The notes under the pieces: model-generated | Database searches by the model: none | What the model was told of the DNA's origin: nothing | What the model saw: only the letters and a program-made list of their open reading frames with translations | Position numbers and translations under genes: made by a program | Shown: positions 1 to 8,373 of the stretch, piece after piece | Layout of the letters: the number at the start of each line of letters is the position of its first letter | Numbering within the stretch: position 1 is the stretch's first letter | Assembly: GCA_030730025.1 (NCBI GenBank) | Contig: JANQWC010000009.1 | Span: 1 to 64,000 of the forward strand | Length of the DNA stretch: 64,000 bases | Direction: 5' to 3' | Source of the DNA: Crocinitomicaceae bacterium | GTDB taxonomy: Bacteria > Bacteroidota > Bacteroidia > Flavobacteriales_D > Crocinitomicaceae

Positions 1-61
1 AAACATTTCTGCGCCAGGACGCAATTTTATCCTGACACTCCGCGGAAATTTCTAGCAAATT

Positions 62-832
62 TTATTGGGTGTCTTTGGTGGCGTATTTGGCTTCGCTTTC
101 CAAATAGAAGAACGTGTACTTGATCTTTTCAATGGGCTTGATTTTTGGTACAAAAGTATTCTTGTCTGCACCAGTAGGAAGCGCTTCGAGTTGGCCTTCC
201 ATCACAAAAATATTTTTCTGCGTGCCGTAAGACCCCGCCCCGAATTCAAAATGGTATGCTTCTGTCATGGGCGTTCCGAGACCATCGAAATTTTTAAACT
301 GGAACACGCGACGAGGTGTATGATTGCTTACGGTATAGAAATCTTTGTAACTCGCATTGCGGATTCTGAAGTCTATTAAAATGTCTTTGTATGTTGTAGC
401 GCTAATGTTTTCAAAAGAAACTTTGAGAGGCAAGAGCGGAGAAGAGGGGATGGTTATGGGTGGGGAGAGCATATCGAGTTTGCCATCAAAAAAGAAAAAG
501 TAATTGAAGTTACCCATAAAGCCTAGTTCTGCACGTTTTGCAGGATTTGGTGAAGCCATCGCTTCTTTCATGGCGAAATCTAAACGATTGACGGTGATTA
601 CTGCGTCTTCTACGCCATCGGCGTCTAGCTGGGCGCGGTAAATTTTTAGCTCAAATTTTTCGTTAGCCTGTATGCCAAGTTTGGCTCTGACCATGCGGTC
701 TGCATAACTGGCCAAACTTTGCTTGCCTTTGGTTGGTAACTCTTGTGCGCTTGCTTCGGTTGTGGCAGCGTCGTTCGCTTGATCTTGACAAGACCAAAGG
801 AGGAGGGGAAGAAGTAAGAATAAATATTTCAC
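62..832 (-). CDS. putative lipoprotein, unknown function
   Basis: I do not recognise this 256-residue protein. A GTG at 832 is preferred to the ATG at 874 because it opens exactly at a lipoprotein signal (VKYLFLLLPLLLWSC, lipid-accepting Cys15) and because a Bacteroidota -7 box (TATATTTG) ends four bases before it; the ATG at 874 would lie upstream of that box. After the Cys comes an Ala/Thr/Gln-rich linker, then about 220 residues without membrane segments. An acidic turn DADGVEDAVI near residue 70 resembles the calcium turn of FG-GAP repeats, but only one copy is present. It should sit on the periplasmic side of a membrane. It is a single gene, divergent from the small gene at 1054. Coding status is likely; function is open. 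Confidence 0.75.
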   Translation of the reverse strand: MKYLFLLLPLLLWSCQDQANDAATTEASAQELPTKGKQSLASYADRMVRAKLGIQANEKFELKIYRAQLDADGVEDAVITVNRLDFAMKEAMASPNPAKRAELGFMGNFNYFFFFDGKLDMLSPPITIPSSPLLPLKVSFENISATTYKDILIDFRIRNASYKDFYTVSNHTPRRVFQFKNFDGLGTPMTEAYHFEFGAGSYGTQKNIFVMEGQLEALPTGADKNTFVPKIKPIEKIKYTFFYLESEAKYATKDTQ

Positions 833-836
833 AATA

Positions 837-844
837 CAAATATA
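837..844 (-). promoter_or_regulatory. -7 promoter box of the lipoprotein gene
   Basis: The minus strand reads TATATTTG, a full match to the Bacteroidota -7 consensus TAnnTTTG, with exactly four bases (TATT) before the GTG at 832. No clear -33 TTTG is seen. The spacing predicts that transcription starts on or next to the start codon. Confidence 0.6.
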
Positions 845-1006
845 AGGATGTCCTTTGAGAACGTTTATAAACATTGTAAAGAGGGTAGAAAGAAAAAAAT
901 GTGGATAAATTCAAAAAACCTTTACTTAAGTTAACACACTCATCATGTGAGGATTAAATAGGATTACTTACTTTGATCAATGAAATTTATATGACTTTTT
1001 GAAACC

Positions 1007-1023
1007 TTGGCACAATTCTTAGC
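1007..1023 (+). promoter_or_regulatory. sigma-54-like promoter (-24/-12)
   Basis: TTGGCAC at 1007-1013 is a full -24 element. The -12 part reads TTAGC at 1019-1023 where TTGC is expected, so either the G of TTGC is replaced or the spacing is one base long. The predicted start of transcription is near 1034, about 20 bases before the ATG at 1054. A weaker sigma-A-like arrangement (TTTG at 972-975, ACTTTTTG at 994-1001) overlaps the same stretch. Confidence 0.45.
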
Positions 1024-1053
1024 GTATCAAAGCCCAAACCAACAACAAACGAC

Positions 1054-1245
1054 ATGACCACAAGTATTCAATCTCTCCGCAGCAAATCAATTCGCCAAGC
1101 GAAATTGAAATTAGATCAGCACCGTCAACTGGGTTCACAAAGCCCTTTAAACATTTTTGAAGTTGCTGATTTATTAGACCGCATTCGTTTTACCGAAGAA
1201 AAATTAAGTGAAGAACCACAAGGTTTTGCACTGATCCTCAATTAA
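1054..1245 (+). CDS. small basic protein, unknown function (63 aa)
   Basis: This is a 63-residue protein that I cannot assign. It is soluble, rich in Lys/Arg in the first 25 residues (RSKSIRQAKLKLDQHRQ), then has a likely amphipathic helix (NIFEVADLLDRIRFTEEKL) and a short hydrophobic tail. There is no signal peptide and no cysteine. It is supported as a real gene by its own promoter-like element, an ATG about 20 bases after the predicted transcription start, and a strong intrinsic terminator 21 bases after the stop, so it looks like a complete one-gene transcript. A small regulatory, RNA-binding or ribosome-associated protein would fit the size and charge, but that is only a guess from composition. 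Confidence 0.7.
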   Translation: MTTSIQSLRSKSIRQAKLKLDQHRQLGSQSPLNIFEVADLLDRIRFTEEKLSEEPQGFALILN

Positions 1246-1265
1246 TAGTTGATTTATAGTTAGAC

Positions 1266-1298
1266 AAAAAAAGGGCTCGTTTACGGGTCCTTTTTTTT
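1266..1298. terminator. bidirectional intrinsic terminator
   Basis: An A-run, an eight-pair stem with two G-T wobbles (AGGGCTCG / CGGGTCCT, loop TTTA) and a run of eight T. The A-run makes it work from the minus strand too, so it can end both the small gene at 1054 and mnmA. Confidence 0.85.
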
Positions 1299-1311
1299 AT
1301 GCCATCAAATT

Positions 1312-2487
1312 TTAGGCAATTACGGCAGAACCCAGCAGTTCTTCTTGTGCATACCATGCGGCAAATTGACCAGGTGCAATTCCTTTTTGTTTGTGTTCAA
1401 ATAGGATATAATAACCCGTAGCCGTTCTGAGTAACTTGGCTTTTTGCAAAGGCTGACGGTAACGGATCCGAACCAAGCAATTCAGTTCATTGGTGGTTTC
1501 AAATTCAGGATGCGTATTGATCCATGAAATACTGCTTTCGTCTAGCTTTAGTGCCCAGCGGTTTAGCCCCGGATGCTGCTCATTTTGACCACTATACACA
1601 ATGTTATTTAGCGTATCTATACCGATCACAAAGCTAGGCTCCGGACGGCCGCCAATATGTAAACCTTTTCTTTGGCCAATTGTGTAATAGTGCGCTCCTT
1701 GTTGGGTAGTTACTTGTTGTCCGTCGGAAGGTTGAAAACGAAATGGCTGGGCCAATTGCTCGATGTTGGCTATAGTTGGCGCAAGTGCTTCGTAATTTTT
1801 GAAGACAGCTAAGTTGGCAGAAAGTTCAATAACTGGCCCTTCTTTGGGCGCTAGTTGTTGTTGTAGAAAAGTGGGAAGCGCAATTTTACCCACAAAACAA
1901 AGCCCTTGCGAATCTTTTTTAGCAGCGGTAATGAGGCCGTTGTCTAGTGCAATTTGACGCACCTCAGCTTTTTGCAAATGCCCAATTGGGAACAGCGCTT
2001 TGGAGAGCTGCTCTTGGCTCAACTGGCACAGAAAATAAGATTGGTCTTTTCCGGGGTCGGCACCTGCAAGTAAGCTCAAACTGCCATCTTGGTTTTCGCG
2101 TCTTTGGCAATAGTGGCCTGTGGCAACGTAGTCGGCACCTAAATCGAGGGCCGCTTTTAAAAAGACATCAAATTTGATTTCACGGTTGCAAAGCACATCG
2201 GGGTTGGGCGTGCGACCGGCTTGGTATTCTGCAAACATATAATTGACAATCCGGTCTTTGTATTGCTCAGATAAATCGATGACTTGAAATGGAATGCCGA
2301 GCTGTTGGGCAATGAGTAAGGCATCGTTGGAGTCGTCTATCCAGGGGCATTCGTCGGAAAGGGTCACGCTTTGGTCGTGCCAATTGCGCATAAACATTCC
2401 GATCACTTCATATCCCTGCTGCTGGAGTAATAGTGCCGCAACACTGGAATCAACTCCACCGGAAAGTCCAACAACGACGCGTTTCAT
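1312..2487 (-). CDS. mnmA: tRNA-specific 2-thiouridylase MnmA
   Basis: MnmA activates U34 of the Lys, Glu and Gln tRNAs with ATP and transfers sulfur to make 2-thiouridine. The 391 residues match the family length. The PP-loop ATPase motif SGGVDSS is at residues 9-15; the catalytic pair is Cys100 (in LCNREIKF) and Cys197 (in QGLCFVGK), both present. The C-terminal beta domains hold [10 protein letters not shown] and end in the AP-GQFAAWY motif. The ATG is fixed by a TAAATTTG box four bases upstream. It is the last gene of a minus-strand run but has its own promoter. Sulfur probably comes from a cysteine desulfurase such as the one at 35163, an inference from known pathways. Confidence 0.97.
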   Translation of the reverse strand: MKRVVVGLSGGVDSSVAALLLQQQGYEVIGMFMRNWHDQSVTLSDECPWIDDSNDALLIAQQLGIPFQVIDLSEQYKDRIVNYMFAEYQAGRTPNPDVLCNREIKFDVFLKAALDLGADYVATGHYCQRRENQDGSLSLLAGADPGKDQSYFLCQLSQEQLSKALFPIGHLQKAEVRQIALDNGLITAAKKDSQGLCFVGKIALPTFLQQQLAPKEGPVIELSANLAVFKNYEALAPTIANIEQLAQPFRFQPSDGQQVTTQQGAHYYTIGQRKGLHIGGRPEPSFVIGIDTLNNIVYSGQNEQHPGLNRWALKLDESSISWINTHPEFETTNELNCLVRIRYRQPLQKAKLLRTATGYYILFEHKQKGIAPGQFAAWYAQEELLGSAVIA

Positions 2488-2491
2488 GCTT

Positions 2492-2499
2492 CAAATTTA
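2492..2499 (-). promoter_or_regulatory. -7 promoter box of mnmA
   Basis: TAAATTTG on the minus strand, followed by four bases (AAGC) and the ATG. It lies in the 19-base gap after the adhesin gene, so mnmA can be transcribed apart from the upstream genes. Confidence 0.55.
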
Positions 2500-2506
2500 C
2501 GTGTTC

Positions 2507-5317
2507 TTAGTGGATCACATGAATAAAGCCTTGTCTTTTCTCTTTCCCGCTAGTGAATAGATAAAAATAGATGCCTTCAGCAAGTGTCTCGCCTTGTTCA
2601 TTTTTTCCCTCAAATGCTTTTTGAGCAGTGGAGGTCTCAAAAACAACTTGGCCCCAACGGTTCAAGATTTTGAGTTCAAAGGTTGCACAATTTTCGTAAA
2701 GCGGGTCGATTTGCCATTGATGGTTCGCTGCGGTGCTGCTCGTAGAAATGATGTTGGGGAACGTCAGTGTCGGTAAAGTAACTGATGGAATGATATCGAT
2801 GGACCCATTGCTTGTATACGAGCAACCATTCTGTAAGTTTAAAGTAAATGAATAGGGGTAAGTTCCTGCCTGACCGAAGGTTTGGGTAAGCGGATTTTGT
2901 GTGAAGATCTGGTTGTTGATGTCCCATTGAAAACTTTGAATGTTGGATGGAAGGACGTCAAATAGTGCTTGAAAAGTTGCCGTTTGCCCACAGGTGTCCT
3001 GACTATTTAGCGTAATTTGTGGCACGGCTAATAGTTGAAAAGTTTGTGTGCTTGTATCACTGCAACCTGCAGAACTCTCTAAAATGAGGCTTGCGGTATA
3101 AGTTCCGCTCTGATTATAAGTATAACTAGCTGGAATGTTGTTGAGCGTTTGACCATCGCCGGGCTGAAAAGTTGCCTGAATGGAGGTTCCATTGATTGGC
3201 GTACCTGTCCACGTACTTTGGTTTGTAAAATTGACGGTTTGCCCATCGCATAACGCGCTTGCTGTAAAGTTGGCTACTGGATAAGGGTTGAAACTCACCT
3301 GAAAGGTGTCGCTACCCGTGCAGCCAAGATTACTGGTGACTTGAACCGTAAATGTTTCGGTGCTGCCATTATTGGATTGCAAAGCAAATGAAAAAGGATT
3401 TCCGGAGCCAATAGTTTGACCGTTTTGCATCCAGTCAAGCGCATCCAATGGGTCTTGTGGATCAGTTGCTATGTTTGCATTCAGATTGACTATTTGACCG
3501 CATACGCTAGTTGGGCCGTTGTAGTTGACGGTAGGATTGGAAACTACAGCGCCAGAAATAGCGTTTGGAGGCGAAACACAACCATTTGTGTCGACTATGG
3601 ATAGTTGAGCAGTGTAGGTTCCGGGATTAAGTAGTAAACTAAAAGTATCTAAAGCGCTCGTATTGTTGCCTTGTGACCAAAAATATTGAGCTGCACTGGC
3701 ATTGGTCCAAAATTGTAACGAATCTCCTGCACAGACCGGCCCATTTGTCAAGATTTGGGGCGCTGCCGGATTCGCAAAGACCGAAATGTCTATGGTATCG
3801 GGTACGATGGCACAGGTGCCAGGAAGATAGCCTGAAATGGTGTAGGTACCTGCGTCTGAGAGTTGGGCTTGCGCAATTTGAATCTGAGAACCACTTGCCG
3901 TAAGGTTGTTGGGCCCAGTCCAGTTGTAGGTGGCGCCGGTAAGGGTGTTGGTCGTGAGTAAAATAGGTTCGCCAACACAAAAACTTTGGTCATTGACACT
4001 GATTTGATATTGCGCTGCTGCAAAATCGCTGAAGTAGCCATAGCGGCAGCCACTTGAAGAGCCGCCATGTACAACGCCTAGGTGAAATTTGAAATTAGGA
4101 TTGTCTATGCGCGAGGCCAATTGGACGCCCACGAAACTGCTGGCATCGATTTGCGCAAATTTCCAAGCGTTATTGGTGCCAGGCACAAAATTAAATAGCG
4201 CAGGATTGATCACGCCTGCGTTGCCATTGAAGGTAAAATCGTTTTCACCGCCCGCGGGCACCAAAATATTCAAGGCAAAGAATTCGTTTGTTGACCTTAC
4301 AAAAGCCACTGTATTGGAACCAGTACAGACAATAGACGGCAAAATTGCACCACCTACCTCGCAACCAAATCCGGTGGTGTGTAATACGTGTGTGGGTGCG
4401 CTGGTTTGGATCAAAACCGACGGATTACTTAGTGTATGCACATAAGTTTCGGTTGCATTGATGGTGGCCACAACCGCACCATCTGCAGTAATTTGGGTGT
4501 TGTTCTGAATGGCCACAACATATATTTTGTCAGGCCCGTTGAGGTAGCCCTTTAAGATAATGTACTCACTTCCCAGTACTTGATTGGGAATCAGTTGATC
4601 ACCCATGAGGTCTGCGCAACCTCCGTAGGGTGCGCCGCTCATTGAGTCGTCATGTAAGGTAACGGCAATTGGAAAATTACTTGTAATGGTTGATCCGCTC
4701 AGGTGTTGGTTAGCTAAAATAGAAATGGCCTCCGCTGAAAAAGTTTGACCTTTTTGAAGGGTGATATTAAATGGAATATTTGCGGCATGGCCAACAATGG
4801 CTTGCTTTGGATTGATCGTGACAACGGTATTGTTTTGCGTAGCCACAATATTAAAGCCCGAGCGGGCATAAGAGGCGTTGTTGAGGAAGTTTTGAGCGGG
4901 AACAATAAAGGAGGTGCCGAGTGAATTTTTTCCTTTCAATGCAAAGATGTCGGGGTTGCAATTACATGTTGGTGTAACTTCATAATAAGCCATGATAGGT
5001 GCAGTTGCAGAAATTTTAAAACCATAAGGCAAAACGGTATTTGCTGGCTTGTTTTCAATTTGATCGATCCAGGTCGTTAAATTAAGTGTTTGGGCATCGT
5101 TGGCAACTAAATTCAAAACTTGCGTCGGGAAGAGGGGGTTGGCGGGTTCGCTAACGGTGATGGTTGCAGCCTGATTGAGTGTAGCGAATCGAAACACAAT
5201 AGGACGGTCTCCATGGCTTTGGGCCACCTCAGGTGCGACAAACCAAAATAAGGTATCTAACTGTGCACTTGCATTAAATTGTGTAAGGCAGAGCAAAATA
5301 AAAAATAAATATCTCAT
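2507..5317 (-). CDS. T9SS-secreted adhesin-like protein, IgGFc-binding and PKD domains
   Basis: A 936-residue secreted protein. Residues 1-18 are a signal peptide ending in NASA|Q. Residues about 25-415 fit the IgGFc-binding N-terminal family (a long beta domain with FIVPAQN and the Cys-rich CNCNPDIFALKG). Then come Ig-like and PKD-like modules (about 430-600 and 680-770, each opening with a Cys-containing strand and ending in patterns such as CSDTSTQTFQL). Residues about 868-936 are a CHU_C-type T9SS sorting domain (ATFELKILNRWGQVVFE ... LAEGIYFYLF). The protein should cross the outer membrane by T9SS and be anchored or released there. The linked porT supports this. A role in adhesion or gliding is inference; ligand unknown. 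The usual WDG of the sorting domain reads FEG. Confidence 0.88.
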   Translation of the reverse strand: MRYLFFILLCLTQFNASAQLDTLFWFVAPEVAQSHGDRPIVFRFATLNQAATITVSEPANPLFPTQVLNLVANDAQTLNLTTWIDQIENKPANTVLPYGFKISATAPIMAYYEVTPTCNCNPDIFALKGKNSLGTSFIVPAQNFLNNASYARSGFNIVATQNNTVVTINPKQAIVGHAANIPFNITLQKGQTFSAEAISILANQHLSGSTITSNFPIAVTLHDDSMSGAPYGGCADLMGDQLIPNQVLGSEYIILKGYLNGPDKIYVVAIQNNTQITADGAVVATINATETYVHTLSNPSVLIQTSAPTHVLHTTGFGCEVGGAILPSIVCTGSNTVAFVRSTNEFFALNILVPAGGENDFTFNGNAGVINPALFNFVPGTNNAWKFAQIDASSFVGVQLASRIDNPNFKFHLGVVHGGSSSGCRYGYFSDFAAAQYQISVNDQSFCVGEPILLTTNTLTGATYNWTGPNNLTASGSQIQIAQAQLSDAGTYTISGYLPGTCAIVPDTIDISVFANPAAPQILTNGPVCAGDSLQFWTNASAAQYFWSQGNNTSALDTFSLLLNPGTYTAQLSIVDTNGCVSPPNAISGAVVSNPTVNYNGPTSVCGQIVNLNANIATDPQDPLDALDWMQNGQTIGSGNPFSFALQSNNGSTETFTVQVTSNLGCTGSDTFQVSFNPYPVANFTASALCDGQTVNFTNQSTWTGTPINGTSIQATFQPGDGQTLNNIPASYTYNQSGTYTASLILESSAGCSDTSTQTFQLLAVPQITLNSQDTCGQTATFQALFDVLPSNIQSFQWDINNQIFTQNPLTQTFGQAGTYPYSFTLNLQNGCSYTSNGSIDIIPSVTLPTLTFPNIISTSSTAANHQWQIDPLYENCATFELKILNRWGQVVFETSTAQKAFEGKNEQGETLAEGIYFYLFTSGKEKRQGFIHVIH

Positions 5318-5342
5318 AGGTTAGCGCTTTAGTTCCTTAAAA

Positions 5343-6899
5343 TTAAGGACTTACTTGTTGGGTTGCAATCTTTTCAATACAATTTAGGCCATCGATGGCT
5401 GCTGAGACAATCCCGCCTGCGTAACCTGCGCCCTCGGCAATTGGATAAAGATTGGTGATTTGAGTGTGTTGAAAACTGAGCGGGTCGCGGGGAATGAGCA
5501 CAGGTGACGACGTTCTAGATTCAGGCGCGTGAACAACGGCGTCGTTGGTGATGAATCCGGGCATTTTTTTGTCGAAATCTAAGAATGCTTGACGCAAACG
5601 GTCATAGACAAAAGCGGGGAAGACCTCTTTGAGGTTGACACTCACAATACCGGGTTGGTAAGAAGATCTGGGGAAAGCTTCACTTTTGATCCCGTTTACA
5701 AAATCTGCGAGGCCCTGTGCAGGTACTTTTTGGGTTTGGCCCGCTGCCATCCAACACTTGTGTTCAATGTCTTTTTGGAAATCTAAACAAACGAAGGGGT
5801 CATTAGCATTCGGAAAATCTGAGGGTTCGATACCGACAACAATGCCAGAATTGGCGTAAATATTATTGCGCTTAGAGGGAGACCAACCATTGGTAACGAC
5901 TTCACCGTCTGCGGTGGCACAAGGCGCAATGATGCCGCCGGGGCACATACAAAACGAATACACGCCACGGTTATCTACTTGTGTAACCAAACTATAAGAA
6001 GCAGGAGGGAGGTAGTCGTCGTTGAGGCGGCCGTGGTATTGCAGGCCATCGATATAAGCTTGGGTGTGCTCTACACGAACGCCTAAAGCAAAAGGCTTGG
6101 CTTTGATTGCGATGTTTTTGTCTTTGAGCAGTTCAAAAATATCGCGTGCGGAGTGCCCCGTTGCCAAAATAACGCGATGAACAGGTATTTCAGTTGTTCC
6201 GTTGATTTGGATATTTGTGATGCGCTTATTTGAAACGCGGAGATCGGTGAGTTTGTGCTCAAAATGGATTTCGCCACCTGCAGCTAAAATTTGTTGGCGG
6301 ATGGCTTCTATGAGTTGCGGCAGCTTGTTGGTGCCAATATGCGGATGTGCGTCTATTAGGATGTCTTCTTTGGCGCCAAATTGCACGAGCCACTCCAATA
6401 CTTTTTGGACATCGCCGCGTTTCTTTGAGCGCGTGTATAGTTTGCCATCCGAGTAAGTGCCGGCCCCGCCCTCGCCAAAACAATAATTGGATTCGGGGTT
6501 GAGCTCATGAGATTTGGTGAGTTTGGCGAGGTCTCGCCTGCGCGCGCGGACCTCTTTGCCGCGTTCAAAAACAATGGGTTTAATGCCTTGGGTCAGCGCT
6601 TGCAACGCGGCAAACAGCCCCGCGGGGCCTGCACCGATAATGTGCACAACTGGGGCATCTGGGCCAAGCGCTGCAAAATTCTGGAATGCAAAACGAGGCG
6701 CAAGCACAGCGTTTACAGCGACCTCAAAGCTCGCATTGACTTTAATTTGTCTTTGGCGCGCATCTATGCTGCGCTTGCGCCAACGAAAGTCGAGTTCATC
6801 TTGGGGTTTGAGTTGGAGCGCTTCTCGGATGCGTTGCTCCAAAAACAAAAGGTCTTGAGCCTCTTCGGGGCTGCACACCAAATTAACCACTTCGCTCAT
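5343..6899 (-). CDS. FAD-dependent oxidoreductase (COG2509-like)
   Basis: A 518-residue flavoprotein. The first 75 residues form a small alpha/beta lead domain, followed by a dinucleotide-binding motif GAGPAGLFAAL at residues 89-99, the FAD ribose motif after it (IVFERGKEVRARRRDL), the loop NYCFGEGGAGTYSDGKLYTR typical of this group, a mid-protein ATGHSARDIFELL, and the C-terminal FAD segment AEGAGYAGGIVSAAIDG. This is the signature of the uncharacterised FAD-dependent dehydrogenase family COG2509; substrate and electron acceptor are not known. The ATG overlaps the porT stop by four bases, so translation is probably coupled to porT. No membrane segment. Family certain, reaction unknown. Confidence 0.88.
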   Translation of the reverse strand: MSEVVNLVCSPEEAQDLLFLEQRIREALQLKPQDELDFRWRKRSIDARQRQIKVNASFEVAVNAVLAPRFAFQNFAALGPDAPVVHIIGAGPAGLFAALQALTQGIKPIVFERGKEVRARRRDLAKLTKSHELNPESNYCFGEGGAGTYSDGKLYTRSKKRGDVQKVLEWLVQFGAKEDILIDAHPHIGTNKLPQLIEAIRQQILAAGGEIHFEHKLTDLRVSNKRITNIQINGTTEIPVHRVILATGHSARDIFELLKDKNIAIKAKPFALGVRVEHTQAYIDGLQYHGRLNDDYLPPASYSLVTQVDNRGVYSFCMCPGGIIAPCATADGEVVTNGWSPSKRNNIYANSGIVVGIEPSDFPNANDPFVCLDFQKDIEHKCWMAAGQTQKVPAQGLADFVNGIKSEAFPRSSYQPGIVSVNLKEVFPAFVYDRLRQAFLDFDKKMPGFITNDAVVHAPESRTSSPVLIPRDPLSFQHTQITNLYPIAEGAGYAGGIVSAAIDGLNCIEKIATQQVSP

Positions 6900-7603
6900 C
6901 CTTCAAAAATCAAGGAAAAATACCAAGCGCGGTTGTAGAGCTGGTCAATCGGGTTAGACACCGGAGTGAAGTCTTGGATAAAGCTACTCTTGAAGCCGTG
7001 GCTATATTTGAGTTCTAGGCCAAATTTAAAATAGGGCGCAAAAAATTCTACGCCTGCACCAATTTGACCCTGCCAATCGTTCTTTTTGATTTTAACGAAG
7101 GGGTCATAAAAATTTTGGGAGGCGTCTTGCTGTGATTGGAGGTCGATGGCGTATTGCATGCCAAAAAGCGAGTAGGCGGTGAAATTGTTGTAGCGCTTGG
7201 TGCGAAACTGCAGCATCATGGGGAATTCGAGGTTGGTTGAATTGATGCGCTGTTGGCCGCTGCCATTCATAAACCATATGGTATCGAGGCTTTTGTAGTT
7301 GAGCACGCGCTCTTGAAAGGAGAGTGTCGGGATAAAGCGAAAACGAATGGTGGGCGTGCCAAGTTTGATGGTGGTCAGGATACCGATTTGCCCGCCGGGT
7401 TGGGCGTCGTTGGTGAGCGACAGCAATTGGTATTGGTTATAGGCATTGGGTTTGGGCATGACCGTGAAGTCTGAGCTATTGACGCCAAGCATAAAGCCAA
7501 AATGAATGAAGCGCTTGTCAAAGTTTTTATAACGCTGCTGCTTTTGGGTTTGAGCCATGGTGCTCAAGCTGCACAAAAAACAAAAATAGAGGAGCAAACG
7601 CAT
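6896..7603 (-). CDS. porT: type IX secretion system protein PorT
   Basis: PorT is an outer-membrane barrel required for T9SS function and gliding in Bacteroidota. This 235-residue protein has a signal peptide (residues 1-17, cleavage before Q), the start of the mature part RYKNFDKRFIHFGFMLGVNSSDF, eight or so alternating beta strands, and an aromatic last strand WYFSLIFEG typical of barrels assembled by Bam. Identification rests on overall pattern, length and position: porT lies next to ubiE in many Flavobacteriia (family knowledge). Here it follows ubiE by 26 bases and overlaps the FAD oxidoreductase by four. A generic PorT-like barrel is the alternative. Confidence 0.82.
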   Translation of the reverse strand: MRLLLYFCFLCSLSTMAQTQKQQRYKNFDKRFIHFGFMLGVNSSDFTVMPKPNAYNQYQLLSLTNDAQPGGQIGILTTIKLGTPTIRFRFIPTLSFQERVLNYKSLDTIWFMNGSGQQRINSTNLEFPMMLQFRTKRYNNFTAYSLFGMQYAIDLQSQQDASQNFYDPFVKIKKNDWQGQIGAGVEFFAPYFKFGLELKYSHGFKSSFIQDFTPVSNPIDQLYNRAWYFSLIFEG

Positions 7604-7629
7604 GTCTGACTAACGATTCTTAAGTTGGT

Positions 7630-8370
7630 TTATTGTTGTGTGGGTTTCTGGCCGATATAAATACTGGCAATACCTCCGCTCAAACGAATTTGTTTGTGTG
7701 CTTGGTATCCTACTTTTTCGAGTACATTCATAAAGTCAGCACCTTCTGGAAAAGCGGCAACACTCTCGGGTAAATAGGTATAAGCTCGCTCGTCTTTGGA
7801 GATGTATTTACCAAATAATGGAATCAGCACTTTTGAATAAAATCCAAAAAGTTGCTTGATCGGAAAGGCTTTGGGTTTAGAGAACTCGAGCACAACAGCT
7901 TGCCCGCCTGGTTTGAGTACGCGCAGCATTTCGCCGAGTCCTTTTTCTAAGTTTTCGTAATTGCGCACGCCAAAACCAACGGTAATCGCATCGAAAGTAG
8001 CGTCTTCAAAAGGCATGTTTTCGGAGTCTCCGAGTTGCATATCGATGATGTGGTTAAAAGCTCTTTTTTTCATTTTCTTTTTACCGACCTCGAGCATGCC
8101 GGCAGAGATATCCATCCCGATGATTTGATCGGGCTTGAGACGCAAGCAAGCAATGGCGAAATCGCCGGTACCCGTAGCTAAGTCTAAAATGACTTTTGGT
8201 TGCTGTGCTTGAAGTTGCTTGACGGCTTTTCTGCGCCAGAGGTGGTCTATGCCTAAAGACAAAAAGTGATTGAGAAAATCGTAGTTGGCTGAAATGTTGT
8301 TGAACATTTGCGCCACCTCTTCTTTTTTGGATTTTCCGGAATCGTAGGGTTTTACAACTTTTTGGGACAT
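7630..8370 (-). CDS. ubiE: demethylmenaquinone methyltransferase UbiE/MenG
   Basis: This SAM-dependent enzyme makes menaquinone from demethylmenaquinone at the cytoplasmic membrane; Bacteroidota use menaquinone for respiration. The 246-residue protein has the family start VAQMFNNISANYDFLNHFLSLGIDHLWRR (positions 18-46), motif I LDLATGTGDFAI (about 62-73), GMDISAGML, ITVGFGVRNYENLEKGL with the family GFGVRN motif, and ends in IRLSGGIASIYIGQKP. All expected motifs are intact. Its ATG is three bases after the rfaE1 stop, so the two are probably translated from one mRNA. Confidence 0.96.
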   Translation of the reverse strand: MSQKVVKPYDSGKSKKEEVAQMFNNISANYDFLNHFLSLGIDHLWRRKAVKQLQAQQPKVILDLATGTGDFAIACLRLKPDQIIGMDISAGMLEVGKKKMKKRAFNHIIDMQLGDSENMPFEDATFDAITVGFGVRNYENLEKGLGEMLRVLKPGGQAVVLEFSKPKAFPIKQLFGFYSKVLIPLFGKYISKDERAYTYLPESVAAFPEGADFMNVLEKVGYQAHKQIRLSGGIASIYIGQKPTQQ

Positions 8371-8373
8371 AGC

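Noticed and set aside
1-61. Left edge of the window
   Set aside because: No start, stop or motif gives a feature; it may be the end of a neighbouring gene or its spacer.
875-1053. Possible small RNA in the gap between the lipoprotein and small gene
   Set aside because: No stable hairpin or terminator inside; only the DnaA-like 9-mer and promoter elements are visible. Gaps at 13578-13716 and 52930-53068 likewise show promoters and leaders only.
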